From an uncultured Flavobacteriaceae bacterium (GTDB lineage Bacteria; Bacteroidota; Bacteroidia; Flavobacteriales; Flavobacteriaceae): a DNA stretch of 64,000 nt. A program made the position numbers and the translations under genes. Of the stretch, positions 28,201 to 37,027 are shown piece after piece. Within the stretch, counting starts at the first letter, position 1, and each line of letters opens with the position of its first letter. Under the pieces are notes generated by a model, which saw only the letters and a list, made by a program, of their open reading frames with translations, had not been told where the DNA came from and ran no database searches. The stretch lies in NCBI GenBank assembly GCA_947489085.1, contig CANLCJ010000014.1, positions 35,168 through 99,167 of the forward strand. The letters run 5' to 3'.

Positions 28201-28446
28201 AAGGGCACTGAACATAGGGCTTGAAACATTCACCTTTTTTTCTTCGGAAAAAAGCGTAAGCGTTTCTATAATTCTTGATTTCATTTCGGCTACCGCCTTA
28301 TTTGTAAACGTAATAGCTAGTATACGCTTGAATAGTTCTGGACTTTTAGCGCCTAGAATAATACTTAAATAAGATTTAACCAGTGTATAGGTTTTTCCGC
28401 TACCAGCGGAGGCATTATATATGGTAAATAGATTTTGCTGCGACAT
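25300..28446 (-). CDS. addA: AddA-like UvrD helicase/nuclease
   Basis: 1048 residues. Walker A ASAGSGKT is at 12-19, Walker B FIDEFQDTS near 390, helicase motif AIYRWRGG near 430, and LLYVALTRAEQQLY (motif VI) near 800. A C-terminal PD-(D/E)XK nuclease has IIDYKTGEE near 1003. This is the helicase-nuclease subunit of AddAB, for end resection and DNA repair. It is divergently arranged with sod. Its stop lies 93 bp upstream of the OmpA promoter. An 8-bp inverted repeat at 25283-25301 overlaps its stop, but no T-run follows. Confidence 0.9.
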   Translation of the reverse strand: MSQQNLFTIYNASAGSGKTYTLVKSYLSIILGAKSPELFKRILAITFTNKAVAEMKSRIIETLTLFSEEKKVNVSSPMFSALCVELSLTPEVLQERAANVLNTIIHNYAAFDVSTIDGFTHRIIRTFAHDLKLPLNFEVELDQEAVLNEAVDSLVHKAGTDAALTKVLVDFAIEKADEDKGWDITYDLNKIAKLLVNEGDLEHIEQLKDKTPKDFNVFKKLLYKNIKAAEASIVKNANTVLSQIENAGLAFKDFSRGTLPNHFKKASALEFNGLYKNKLEENITERKSIYSKTLDAHLASAIDNLLPEIELLYKIIKAEVFHLKFSKAIYKNVTPLSVLNAINRELLLYKAAENKMLISEFNTIIGNEIKNQPTPFIYERIGEKFKHYFIDEFQDTSVKQWENLMPLLNNALSAEKGSALLVGDAKQAIYRWRGGKAEQFIALFKGDTTPFNMVQEVKSLDTNYRSFKAVVTFNNGFFKYISNTVFKEFDYSTLYKNAEQEVNKAQNGYVELSFLNIDKEDDRANVFCNATLDTINKVVLNGFDFKDITVLVRKKSEGVAIAKHLTENEIPIISSETLLIMNAPEVQFITNILTSLTQPDNGEVKIEILDFLSRYFNVEDKHQFFFENAKVPTVQFFKALERFGVYINPITLSQLPLYDLVETIARAFKLTQTPNAYLQYYMDVVLDFYEKNGSDTGAFLEYLNKKKATLSIISPIGQNAVQIMTIHKSKGLEFPVVIFPFADLDVYREIEPREWVSIPPETYAGFSQVLLDFNSDFENFGAQGLEIFNTHKSEQELDNINLLYVALTRAEQQLYIITKNDEALKEEAKHKKYSGLLSNYLKQLQLWNADQNLYSFGNPEKQNLNAQKESKALINFQQQFISNAKEMLNVKIVTKSGMLWDTSQQDAIEKGNLVHSIMSAIITADDVDTAMEAALKADVITKANYNSVYDTVLAIVNHPELKQFYSKAYLVYNERDIISPRGVLLRPDRIVINENTKSVIIIDYKTGEESPKHFKQIKDYQNVLVAMGYNVKEKILVYVNEKLTIKRK

Positions 28447-28525
28447 GCCCTAAAATTTGAATACAAGATAAAAACTCTAAATGAGTTATAACGATTTATT
28501 ATTTTTAATTGACTTCTATTATCCT

Positions 28526-28533
28526 TAAATTTG
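28526..28533 (+). promoter_or_regulatory. Probable -7 element of sod
   Basis: TAAATTTG matches TAnnTTTG, 36 bp before the sod start. A TTG lies 14 bp upstream, too close for a typical -33 element, so the -33 is not clear. Confidence 0.5.
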
Positions 28534-28568
28534 AAATAAATTAACATTAAAAATTTAAAAAAATAATT

Positions 28569-29177
28569 ATGGCTTTCGAATTACCAAAATTAGAATATGC
28601 TTACGATGCTTTAGAACCTCATATTGATGCTAGAACTATGGAAATACACCATTCTAAGCACCACCAAGGGTATACGAATAACTTAAATAATGCTATTGCA
28701 GGAACAGACTTAGAAGGAAAATCTATCGAGGACATCCTTACTAACTTAGATACTAGTAATGCCGCAGTAAGAAATAACGGTGGTGGTTTTTACAACCATT
28801 CTTTATTTTGGAGTGTTATGAACCCTGAAGGTAAGGGCTATTTATCTGGAGAATTAAAAGACGCTATCGATGCTGCGTTTGGTTCTAAAGAAGAGTTTAT
28901 GGATGCTTTTTCTAAAGCAGCGGCTACACGTTTTGGTTCTGGTTGGGCTTGGTTATGTGTACATAAAGGTGGAAAAGTTGAAATTTGCTCTACTGCAAAT
29001 CAAGACAATCCATTAATGCCTGGTATTGGATGTGGTGGCACGCCTATTTTAGGTATCGATGTTTGGGAACATGCTTACTATTTAAACTACCAAAACAGAA
29101 GACCTGATTACATTAAAGCATTTTTTAGCGTAGTAAACTGGAACGAAGTTGAAAAGCGTTATGCTGAAGCTAAATAA
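28569..29177 (+). CDS. Superoxide dismutase (Mn or Fe/Mn)
   Basis: 202 residues. The metal ligands are visible: His27 in MEIHHSKHH, His in [11 protein letters not shown] (~75), and Asp and His in [10 protein letters not shown] (~161/165). ANQDNPLM carries the Gln that in Mn-type enzymes bonds to the metal-bound solvent, while the first-shell Gly-rich segment lacks the Fe-type Gln. It is thus likely Mn-dependent or cambialistic. There is no signal peptide: cytosolic. It is followed at once by a strong terminator, so it is monocistronic. It converts superoxide to peroxide and oxygen. Confidence 0.93.
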   Translation: MAFELPKLEYAYDALEPHIDARTMEIHHSKHHQGYTNNLNNAIAGTDLEGKSIEDILTNLDTSNAAVRNNGGGFYNHSLFWSVMNPEGKGYLSGELKDAIDAAFGSKEEFMDAFSKAAATRFGSGWAWLCVHKGGKVEICSTANQDNPLMPGIGCGGTPILGIDVWEHAYYLNYQNRRPDYIKAFFSVVNWNEVEKRYAEAK

Positions 29178-29198
29178 TATATTTCTATATCTATTTAT

Positions 29199-29226
29199 AA
29201 ACGCTCACTTTTAGTGGGCGTTTTTT
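29199..29226 (+). terminator. Terminator of sod
   Basis: ACGCTCACT, loop, AGTGGGCGT with one G-U pair, followed by TTTTTT, 22 bp after the sod stop. Confidence 0.85.
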
Positions 29227-29445
29227 ATGCAAATTATAAACCATACAATTTGCAAACAAAAGCTTCGCATGTATCTGGTTTCTTTTTCTACTACCCTTAC
29301 ATTAAAAAGTGAAACCTTAACTACGGCTAAACTTTAATGTTTTGCCTTAGACTAACGAAACATAATTCAACATATTTATACAAAATTCTGGGCCACAATG
29401 TATAGGGTAAGGTTGTTGGGGTTTGCTGAAAACTGAATTAAAATG

Positions 29446-29475
29446 AAAAAGGTGAACGAAGTCGTTCACCTTTTT
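29446..29475. terminator. Strong bidirectional stem-loop terminator
   Basis: AAAAAGGTGAACGA, two bases, TCGTTCACCTTTTT: a 14-bp perfect stem with T-runs in both directions. It is about 300 bp from the stop of the carbonic anhydrase gene and 270 bp from sod. Confidence 0.75.
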
Positions 29476-29624
29476 GCCCCAAATCTACCATAAACTTAAC
29501 CTACTTATGTTATGGTGAGTCAAATATATATTTGTGCTAAAGGCTACAGAAATATCTTAGTTAAACTACATATAAATTGGCTTAAACGACGCTTAATGCC
29601 AGCCGAGCTGAAATAGAGGGATAC

Positions 29625-29663
29625 AAAAAAACGAAACACAGTCTTAACCGTATTTCGTTTTTT
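29625..29663 (-). terminator. Terminator after the carbonic anhydrase gene
   Basis: AAAAAACGAAA and TTTCGTTTTTT form an 11-bp stem with a 16-base loop, about 95 bp beyond the stop of the minus-strand carbonic anhydrase gene. Symmetric, so it may work in both directions. Confidence 0.65.
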
Positions 29664-29756
29664 GTTAAACTGGAATTAAAACATGCGTTTTAACTCTATC
29701 TGTTTTAAATTAATTGTCTATACTTTATTACTAACACTAATATTCTCTTCTTGCTT

Positions 29757-30398
29757 TTAATCAAGGTCTAGACGAAAAACCTCATCTAAATGTTGAGCGC
29801 TATCCATAGATACTTTTAAGTCGTCTATAATACCGTCTTTTAAATCGTAAACCCAACCATGAACTTCTAACTCACGTCCGTTTTTCCAAGCTTGTTGCAC
29901 TATAGACGTCTTTGCCAAATCGTATACTTGTGCTTTTACGTTAAGCTCTACAAGTCTATCGAAACGCTTTTTTTGGTCTTCTATTTTATTGAGCTCTGTT
30001 TTATTCTCTTTGTAAACTTCTTTAATATTTCTAACCCATTTATTAATAAGGCCTAAAGATTTGTTTTGCATTGCAGCCTGTACGCCACCACAACCGTAAT
30101 GTCCACAAACAATAACATGGTTTACTTCTAAATGGTTTACAGCATAATCTAAAACACTTAACATGTTCATGTCTGTATGTACTACCATATTGGCTATATT
30201 TCTATGCACGAACAATTCTCCAGGGTGTGTTCCTGTAATCTCGTTTGCAGGCACTCTACTATCTGCACAGCCAATCCATAATACTGGTGGTTTTTGCCCT
30301 TTAGATAAATTCTCGAAATAATTCTCGTCTTTCTCAAGTTTATCGTTTACCCATTTTTTATTATTCTCGAGTAATTGGTGGTAGTATGTGTTCTTCAT
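29757..30398 (-). CDS. can: Beta-class carbonic anhydrase
   Basis: 213 residues. Zinc ligands Cys44, Asp46 (dyad with Arg48), His100 and Cys103 are in WIGCADSRVP and VIVCGHYGCGG. It interconverts CO2 and bicarbonate in the cytosol. It begins 10 bases after the SulP gene, so the two are co-transcribed. That pairing, along with dabAB upstream, argues for a role in supplying bicarbonate for carboxylation reactions or in pH balance. Confidence 0.95.
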   Translation of the reverse strand: MKNTYYHQLLENNKKWVNDKLEKDENYFENLSKGQKPPVLWIGCADSRVPANEITGTHPGELFVHRNIANMVVHTDMNMLSVLDYAVNHLEVNHVIVCGHYGCGGVQAAMQNKSLGLINKWVRNIKEVYKENKTELNKIEDQKKRFDRLVELNVKAQVYDLAKTSIVQQAWKNGRELEVHGWVYDLKDGIIDDLKVSMDSAQHLDEVFRLDLD

Positions 30399-30408
30399 CT
30401 CAATCTAA

Positions 30409-32271
30409 TTAATAGTGATTTTTTGCATTTAATTTAACCCATTCTAGGCTTGCTTTAAAGCTACCAAAAATATGGGAGTTGGGTATAAAATTTGGAATAA
30501 TACCAATACGCTCCATTATATGCTCTGGTTGCTTTAATACACCAACAAATAAAACCTCAACACCTTTTGCTTTTAATACCTGTAACACATCTTCTATAGC
30601 ATATAATCCAGATTGATCCATATAAGGCATTTGTTCCAACCTTAAAATAACCGTTTTTGCTGTTTCTGGGATTTGATTAGCTAATGCTTGAAAATCGCTT
30701 GTAGATCCAAAAAATAAAGGCCCGTTAATGTGCTTTACGTAAATTTCTTCTTTTAACTGTTGGGGGAAGTCAAATTCGTTACTCGAAGGGTGCTCTTTTA
30801 ATGGTTTTATAGTAGAACTGTTCGCGGTAATGCTTCCTGTTTTTTTCATAAATATTAACGATGCTATTACTAAACCTATACCTACAGCATATACCAAATT
30901 CCAAAATGTGGATAGCACTAAAACAATAAGCATGATTAACACTTCAGAACTTAATTTAATTGGCCCTAACTTTAAATCTTTAGGTAAACTTGGTATTGCT
31001 TTTAAACCCTTATAATCCATAACACCTATACCCACTGTTATAAGTATTCCTGCTAGTACTGCTGCTGGTATTTTCGATGCAATAGGTCCTAAACCTAGCA
31101 AAACAATAAATAATAACACGCCTGCTATCATTCCAGAAAGTTTTGTTTTACCGCCAGAAGATATATTAACCACAGTTCTAATTGTAGCACCTGCGCCTGG
31201 TATACCTCCAAATATCGCTGCGATACTGTTACCGATACCTTGCCCCACAAGTTCTTTGTTAGGTTTGTGTTTTGTTTTAGTCATGTTATCTGCAACAACA
31301 CTTGTTAATAAAGAATCTATTGCACCTAATAACGCTAAAGTTAAAGCTGTAAATATATAAGGTGTAACGCTAGACAATTTAAAGGCTGTAAAAATTTCAA
31401 AATTAGGTATTGGTAAGCCACTTGGTATTTCATCTATTGGTTTGTAATTTAAACCAAAACCTACTGCTATCCCAGACATTACAATTAGAGCCACTAATGT
31501 GCTAGGTATCGCTTTTGTTATGCGCTTAAAACCGTAAATAATAAAAATGGTACCTATGGCTAGTATAAATTCTAACCAATTGATGTGTTGTATAGCTCTT
31601 GGAATGGCTTTTAACGCCCCCATGGCACCAGAGGTTTTTTTACCTGCTAATGTTGTTGCTTCTTTCAAAATAATAGGAGCTGTAAGGTGTTCTGCTCTAT
31701 TTACAGTTGCCTTTAAATGCTTTAAGACTAAGAGATTCTCACCTTTTTCATCTTTTAAAACGTTTTCTAAGGCCACTGTCTTGGCTTGTGTTTTAAAGGT
31801 ATCAACGTAAGCCATATCCTCTTTAGGGTAATAGCCTAGAACTGGAAGTATTTGGGTTAGTAGAATTATAACACCAATGGCCGTCATAAATCCTGAAACT
31901 ACAGGATAAGGTATGTATTTTATATACATGCCTAATTTTAACGCACCCAAACCTATTTGCATGAGACCCCCCAATAAAAACACGGTAAGAATGATAGGTA
32001 AAGCTTTATCTAAATCGCCATCGTTTGTTGCTATTATTCCAGATATAACTACCATACTAACCGCCGTCATAGGCGCAGTTGGTCCAGAAATTTGAGTATT
32101 AGTACCTCCAAAAAGTGCCGCGAAAAAACTTATAAAAATAGCACCGTAAAGTCCCGCTGTTGGCCCTAACCCCGAAGACACTCCAAAAGCCAGTGCCAAT
32201 GGTAGTGCTACTATACCTGCTGTTATACCTCCAAAAGCATCTCCTTTTATATTTGAAAATAAATTTTTCAT
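30409..32271 (-). CDS. SulP-family anion (probably bicarbonate) transporter
   Basis: 620 residues. About 10-12 membrane helices start at residue ~12 (GGITAGIVALPLALAFGVSS). The SulP signature is LLGAIDSLLTSVVADNMTKT, and a GIPGAGATIRTVVNI segment follows. A cytosolic STAS domain covers about 500-600 (MDQSGLYAIEDVL). A ~60-residue hydrophilic insertion near 155-220 is longer than in classical SulP proteins. The family moves sulfate, bicarbonate and other anions; its operon with carbonic anhydrase favours bicarbonate. That substrate call is inference. Confidence 0.85.
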   Translation of the reverse strand: MKNLFSNIKGDAFGGITAGIVALPLALAFGVSSGLGPTAGLYGAIFISFFAALFGGTNTQISGPTAPMTAVSMVVISGIIATNDGDLDKALPIILTVFLLGGLMQIGLGALKLGMYIKYIPYPVVSGFMTAIGVIILLTQILPVLGYYPKEDMAYVDTFKTQAKTVALENVLKDEKGENLLVLKHLKATVNRAEHLTAPIILKEATTLAGKKTSGAMGALKAIPRAIQHINWLEFILAIGTIFIIYGFKRITKAIPSTLVALIVMSGIAVGFGLNYKPIDEIPSGLPIPNFEIFTAFKLSSVTPYIFTALTLALLGAIDSLLTSVVADNMTKTKHKPNKELVGQGIGNSIAAIFGGIPGAGATIRTVVNISSGGKTKLSGMIAGVLLFIVLLGLGPIASKIPAAVLAGILITVGIGVMDYKGLKAIPSLPKDLKLGPIKLSSEVLIMLIVLVLSTFWNLVYAVGIGLVIASLIFMKKTGSITANSSTIKPLKEHPSSNEFDFPQQLKEEIYVKHINGPLFFGSTSDFQALANQIPETAKTVILRLEQMPYMDQSGLYAIEDVLQVLKAKGVEVLFVGVLKQPEHIMERIGIIPNFIPNSHIFGSFKASLEWVKLNAKNHY

Positions 32272-32468
32272 AAAAAACGAATTGTATTAAAATGTACCGA
32301 CTAAAAAAGGCTTTAAAAATCGATATGTATAAGAGGCCGAAGTTAATCTAAATTTTAAAATACTTTATACGTTTTTATAAAAAAACAGAATACCTAAATC
32401 AAGCCGTTGGGTGTATTGCCCCATAGCTTAACTTAGGTAAGTATTGTTTGCGGAAAGAACAGTTTGCC

Positions 32469-32981
32469 TTAAGCCGTCATACTATTGGCATATATGTTGT
32501 TTGTATTTGCTGCTCGTAACACCTCTAAAGAGTTTATACTTTCGGGGTTCGAAGCTACCAAAAGCATCCCTTCATAGTTTCTTAAAAGAAAATCTGTAAT
32601 ATGATCTCCCATAAATGACAATGTTTTAGATTTACGCTCTCCTATAATAACAATATCTGGAAGGCATGCACTTATTCGTTTTTCAATATGGTTTTTTGCA
32701 TTGCCTAAAGCAAATGTTGATTTTACCTTAACGCCATTATTTTTGAAAAACGGAGATAGTGTTTGCTCTAACTCATTACGTAGGGCTATACAATTGGTAT
32801 TTATATTTCGCATTGCAGAGAGCTGGCTATCGGTATCGATAACTTCGGTAGGATTACGCACACTAAAAAACTCAATATTTAAAGGCATTGTTTTAGACAA
32901 TGCTAATGTGTATTTTAAAAGTTTTTCTGAGTTGTCTTTCAAATCTAAAAGTACCAAAACATTATAAGTGTGTGCTTTCAT
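32469..32981 (-). CDS. Universal-stress-protein-like protein
   Basis: 170 residues. NVLVLLDLKDNSEKLLKYTL at the start, VIIGERKS near 112 and LLVASNPE near 137 give the alpha/beta Rossmann-like Usp pattern. It lacks a clean GxxG ATP loop, so ATP binding is doubtful. It lies between dabA and the SulP gene in the same direction, which suggests a regulatory link with carbon uptake. Confidence 0.6.
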   Translation of the reverse strand: MKAHTYNVLVLLDLKDNSEKLLKYTLALSKTMPLNIEFFSVRNPTEVIDTDSQLSAMRNINTNCIALRNELEQTLSPFFKNNGVKVKSTFALGNAKNHIEKRISACLPDIVIIGERKSKTLSFMGDHITDFLLRNYEGMLLVASNPESINSLEVLRAANTNNIYANSMTA

Positions 32982-33057
32982 AATAATACGTATTACCAGT
33001 TAAAATTCATTTTCTCTATTATAATCTGAACTTAGCAAATTTTATTTGCCTTTTGCT

Positions 33058-35385
33058 TTAGACTACCATTTTCAAATTTTTATGTTTTATTGGTTCTGGA
33101 TGCCATTTCAACCCTTTAGTATAAGTTCTAATTACGTTACCTGTACTACTATCCATTACCTTTAAAAACATCCATTTGTTGTCCAGCAACATTTGCAAGT
33201 GGGCGTTATCTTTTAAAATGGCTTCTACTCTTGCCAATGGTGCATGAATAATGGTTGTTAGTCTAAGCGGTTGATGATAGCTTTCCGTATCAGAAGATTG
33301 TAAGGATTGTAATGGCAACCCCATTTTTAAATCGCCACCATTGCCTTGTACAACACCAAAATGTCCTGTTACGTTGTGTGTTATTTTTGTGCCGCCTCCA
33401 AATTTATTATTATCTACAGTACTAAAATAATAGTGGTTGTTTATCCATTGTGTTACAACCATTGGGCCTCCCATAATTCCAGCCAGAGCTTTACCTTCTG
33501 GATCTAACTCCCAATTGTAAGAATGCATAAAACATCTTCCTTCTAAATTTGTATTTGCTGTTAATTGTCTAGACCCAATAATAAAGGCTGCGTTTTTAGC
33601 CAAACCCCATTCTGGTCTAGTCTCGCCCCAGTTGGTTGCTTTGGCCTCTGCAAGCTCAATACTTCCTTTAGATACACCAAGCCTTTCTGCTGTGGCAGTT
33701 TTTTGCGCTTTTGCTAAGTTTGCCTTTAAAGCTTTTAAGTACTCCGTGTGAGATTCTGGAACTTGTTTATCGAACACTACAATATGGTCTGTTGTGGTGT
33801 TATGCTCTGCCCCAACAAAAACAGTGCTTTTAGGAATGTTTATATTGTGTGTTTTTACTAGCACTTCTCTTACCGCTGTATCGTTAGCTAAGCTTGCTAA
33901 AAGTCTTGCATTATGTCTTCCCGGGTTTGCTGCACAGGCACCGCAATCTAAACTGGATGCAAAGGGGTTATTTGTGGTGTGGCTGCCGTGGCCCACAAAC
34001 AGAACTATTGGTGCAAACTGTTCCCAACCCATAAGGTCAAATCCAGATTTTACTATGGCTACCTTTTCCTCCAAAGTAATATCAGAATCCGCATTAGTGT
34101 TATATGTTAGTTTTGGTTCGCAAAAAGACTCATGGGTTAAGGTCTTATCTTCTAATGCCGAAGTTTTATTGAGTGAAAAAGAGCGTGCTAGAAGTGAAAA
34201 TCCATAAAACACTCCTGAGCCTTCTACAAAGCCAAAAGAAGACGGTAACATGTTTTTAAGACGTTTTAAAATTTTCGTCTTGGAACTTGTTAATTTTTTA
34301 TGGTTCTTAAATGCATTTACTTTAACAGATGCGTTATCCATTGGTGCTTCTGAAATTTTATAAGGAGAGCCCACTATTGGCGGGGAAGATTTTACTTTTA
34401 TATCTTCCTGATAGTGTTGGTAATCTGCAGCTATACCAAAAAATCCAGCATACCCAAAGGTTTCGTAATTGCCAGAGGCCTCTACATGTCTCCTAATTAG
34501 TTCCGATCTGGTATCTATACAGAATACCATTTGCGCATCTGGTACAGCGTTCGAATGTGTTTTTACATCTTGCGCAATAAGATTGGTTGTTAATTTTTGT
34601 TGAAAGGATTTCTCCCAAGCTTCTAACCACAATTGCTTTAGGTTGTTTTGCAACGGCGTCTTAGTTTCCTCTAATGGCATTTCAATAGGCCACCCTAAAT
34701 GGTTGGCTATGGTTAACCTTACTGCCAAGTAGTCTTCTATAGTAATAGGGAATTTTTGTTGCCATGCACTGTTTGTTATCATTCTGTGCTTAATGTAACC
34801 TGTCCATCCCGGCAAGGCTGCTACATGCGCTTTAAACACTGTATTGTAGTTGTGTATGTTGTGGGCGCTTAAAACCTGCTCTAAGGCATCTATAGAATCG
34901 TCTGGCACCTGCTTCAAGCTCGGGTTGCCAATATCTTTATCGTAACTCGCTAAAGCTTTCCATGCTTTAAAAAATCCTTTGTCTTTATTTGGCATTTGCC
35001 ATTCTGCCATACCTTCATCCATAAATACAGCTAACCATTTTGCCATAATTACATCTAATTTAGACTGCGATTGTTTGGGCTCTGGTTGAGATGCCATTAA
35101 ATCTAGGTATGTTTCTGGCGTTTCAAGATAGTTTGCCTTTCTTAAAGTTTCAACTAATAAGGCTCTGTCTATATCTTGAGTTTCTAATGCCGTTTTATAT
35201 GTAGCGGCATTGGGATAAGATTTTGAATTTAAATATTTCCCTGCTGCCTCCACTGCTTTATCAAAAGGTAATTTTTCGTAACCAGACAAAGGATTAGATG
35301 CTACAAAAGCGTATAGAGGCCATGTAGTACCTATGCTCTGCGATGCTGCTTCTACACTTAGAAGTATTTGTTCTTTTTTGGTCAT
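33058..35385 (-). CDS. dabA: DabA (DUF2309) inorganic carbon transporter subunit
   Basis: 775 residues. The beta-carbonic-anhydrase-like zinc site is visible: Cys289 and Asp291 in VFCIDTRSE, His466 in FVGHGSH and Cys481 in LDCGACA. The 15-residue spacing of His and Cys matches that in known DabA proteins. With the membrane partner DabB it forms an energy-coupled system that hydrates CO2 to bicarbonate inside the cell. The start is 3 bases after dabB. Cytosolic and peripheral on the membrane. Confidence 0.93.
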   Translation of the reverse strand: MTKKEQILLSVEAASQSIGTTWPLYAFVASNPLSGYEKLPFDKAVEAAGKYLNSKSYPNAATYKTALETQDIDRALLVETLRKANYLETPETYLDLMASQPEPKQSQSKLDVIMAKWLAVFMDEGMAEWQMPNKDKGFFKAWKALASYDKDIGNPSLKQVPDDSIDALEQVLSAHNIHNYNTVFKAHVAALPGWTGYIKHRMITNSAWQQKFPITIEDYLAVRLTIANHLGWPIEMPLEETKTPLQNNLKQLWLEAWEKSFQQKLTTNLIAQDVKTHSNAVPDAQMVFCIDTRSELIRRHVEASGNYETFGYAGFFGIAADYQHYQEDIKVKSSPPIVGSPYKISEAPMDNASVKVNAFKNHKKLTSSKTKILKRLKNMLPSSFGFVEGSGVFYGFSLLARSFSLNKTSALEDKTLTHESFCEPKLTYNTNADSDITLEEKVAIVKSGFDLMGWEQFAPIVLFVGHGSHTTNNPFASSLDCGACAANPGRHNARLLASLANDTAVREVLVKTHNINIPKSTVFVGAEHNTTTDHIVVFDKQVPESHTEYLKALKANLAKAQKTATAERLGVSKGSIELAEAKATNWGETRPEWGLAKNAAFIIGSRQLTANTNLEGRCFMHSYNWELDPEGKALAGIMGGPMVVTQWINNHYYFSTVDNNKFGGGTKITHNVTGHFGVVQGNGGDLKMGLPLQSLQSSDTESYHQPLRLTTIIHAPLARVEAILKDNAHLQMLLDNKWMFLKVMDSSTGNVIRTYTKGLKWHPEPIKHKNLKMVV

Positions 35386-35388
35386 AAC

Positions 35389-36834
35389 TTATTTGTTTTT
35401 AAAGGAAATAACAGATCTGTTTAAAGGCTGGGATACATTCATAAGCTTTACATAAAGCCATGGTATTTTTTTATAAATTCCAGATAACATAATGTAAAAT
35501 GCTACTATAAACACAATACCGAATATAATGTGTACTGGTGTAAGCGCTACGGGTACATTTGCCATTGGCATGTCGTGCATGAGTACAGTAACTCCGTTAA
35601 AGACTAAAGCATAAACGCTTACACCTATAATTATTAGTAACGGTGTTAGTATTAGTTTTTTGGTAATGGTAAGTGCGGCATAGTTAATAATGTTATAAAC
35701 TACTTGCCCTACGGTAATGGCTACGATAAAGGTTAAAAATAAACCGCTGTTTAAGGCAATGCCTTTACCTGTAATAGCCCCAAACAGGATTCCTCCCAAT
35801 ATTGCAGAGGCAAATATGAGTAAAGATTGCAATGGTTTTACCGTTAATTTTTCTTCCGGCTTGGGTAATGCATTTTTAACGGTCTCTCCTGCAGATAAAA
35901 ATAAATAGGCTTTATAGAATCCGTGAAGTATAAGGTGCGTTACTGCTGCAGAGAAAAACCCTAAGCCACATTGCATTACCATAAAACCCATTTGTGCAAT
36001 AGTAGAGCAGGCCAACTTTTGCTTAACATTTACCTGAAGTAGCTTGCTAAATTGTGCTACTATGGCTGTAACACCTCCTATAGTAAATACGAGCAGCAAT
36101 ATGTTTGCTTTAAATAACAAAGGTGCGAATAATGTTAATAAGATACCTGCACCGTTTACAAAGCCTGCATGCATTAAGGCCGAGGCTGGTGTAGGAGAGG
36201 TCATCGCCGATAAAAGCCACCTGTGAAACGGGAATATGGCAGATTGTATAATGGCAGCTACAACAATAAGCAATGCTGCCAGCACCAAGTGCCATTGTGT
36301 TCCTGCCTCTAAATTAGACAGAATCTCAGTTTTAGTATAAGCACCAGTAGTGTATACCAGTAATGCTGTACCCAAAGCAAAAGCAAGCACGCCTGTAAAA
36401 TAATTGGTTCTTGCAAATTTGGCAGCATGTTGTGCTTCTTTCCATTCTGTATCGATACCTATAAGCCTGGACATGATAAGCCCCATTAGAAACCAAAAGA
36501 AAACTAGGAGTGCGACATGGTTGGATACCACAAATAACATTACTGCTATTGAAAAGCCTAAACATAATAACAAAAATTGTTTTTGTTTTTTAAAGCCTTT
36601 CATGTAATTGGCAGCATACATTTGTACTATACTGCTAAAAAAAGAAACTACTGTCCATATAACAATACTGAATCCATTAATGAGGAAAACATCTTTGTAA
36701 TGCCATATAGGGAAATCTGAGAAATAATAGATAAGTAACACTGCATTTGCTGTAAAGCATAACCACGCAATTAGGATTAAAACTTTGGAGAGTGTAGATC
36801 TAGAATTTAATTGCTCTAGGTGTTCTGTTTTCAT
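35389..36834 (-). CDS. dabB: DabB, NuoL-like proton-channel subunit
   Basis: 481 residues with ~13 membrane helices, of the Mrp/NuoL antiporter family (FPFHRWLLSAMTSPTPASAL, MHAGFVNGAGILL). Lys and His residues within helices suit a proton path. It is followed directly by dabA, as in DAB systems. It couples ion flow to DabA activity. The leader holds the regulatory-looking repeats at 36864-36957. Confidence 0.9.
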   Translation of the reverse strand: MKTEHLEQLNSRSTLSKVLILIAWLCFTANAVLLIYYFSDFPIWHYKDVFLINGFSIVIWTVVSFFSSIVQMYAANYMKGFKKQKQFLLLCLGFSIAVMLFVVSNHVALLVFFWFLMGLIMSRLIGIDTEWKEAQHAAKFARTNYFTGVLAFALGTALLVYTTGAYTKTEILSNLEAGTQWHLVLAALLIVVAAIIQSAIFPFHRWLLSAMTSPTPASALMHAGFVNGAGILLTLFAPLLFKANILLLVFTIGGVTAIVAQFSKLLQVNVKQKLACSTIAQMGFMVMQCGLGFFSAAVTHLILHGFYKAYLFLSAGETVKNALPKPEEKLTVKPLQSLLIFASAILGGILFGAITGKGIALNSGLFLTFIVAITVGQVVYNIINYAALTITKKLILTPLLIIIGVSVYALVFNGVTVLMHDMPMANVPVALTPVHIIFGIVFIVAFYIMLSGIYKKIPWLYVKLMNVSQPLNRSVISFKNK

Positions 36835-36863
36835 AATAAATAAAAATCTAAATTGTTACTTTG

Positions 36864-36984
36864 TTTGTACCGTTTGAAACGTGACTTTCAATCTTGGTAC
36901 AAATTTCAAAAAACTATTTGATAAATTTTTATTTATATATTATATGTTAAACATATAAATTTTTTATGATTAGAAACAAATGTA
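36864..36984 (-). promoter_or_regulatory. Leader of dabB with two inverted repeats and a -7 element
   Basis: TACATTTG (36984-36977) matches TAnnTTTG; no clear -33. Downstream of it lies TATATGTT-A-AACATATA (36941-36957), a perfect inverted repeat with 8-bp arms, and TTTGTACC/GGTACAAA (36864-36871 with 36896-36903), which can form a hairpin in the ~140-nt leader. A repressor site and an RNA hairpin are plausible; no regulator gene is adjacent. Confidence 0.5.
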
Positions 36985-37027
36985 GGCTTTGTAAGGCTTA
37001 TCGTGAAAATTACAGGGCAATTGTATC

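Larger units (their letters stand above)
29227..29756. other. 530-bp intergenic region, possible small RNA
   Basis: No convincing ORF. It contains two strong stem-loops (29446-29475 and 29625-29663). The first ends in a T-run on either strand and follows ~200 bp of non-coding sequence with no gene to terminate on the plus strand, since sod already has its own terminator. That leaves room for a small RNA between about 29250 and 29475. I see no clear TAnnTTTG promoter for it. The second stem-loop serves the carbonic anhydrase gene. Confidence 0.35.
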
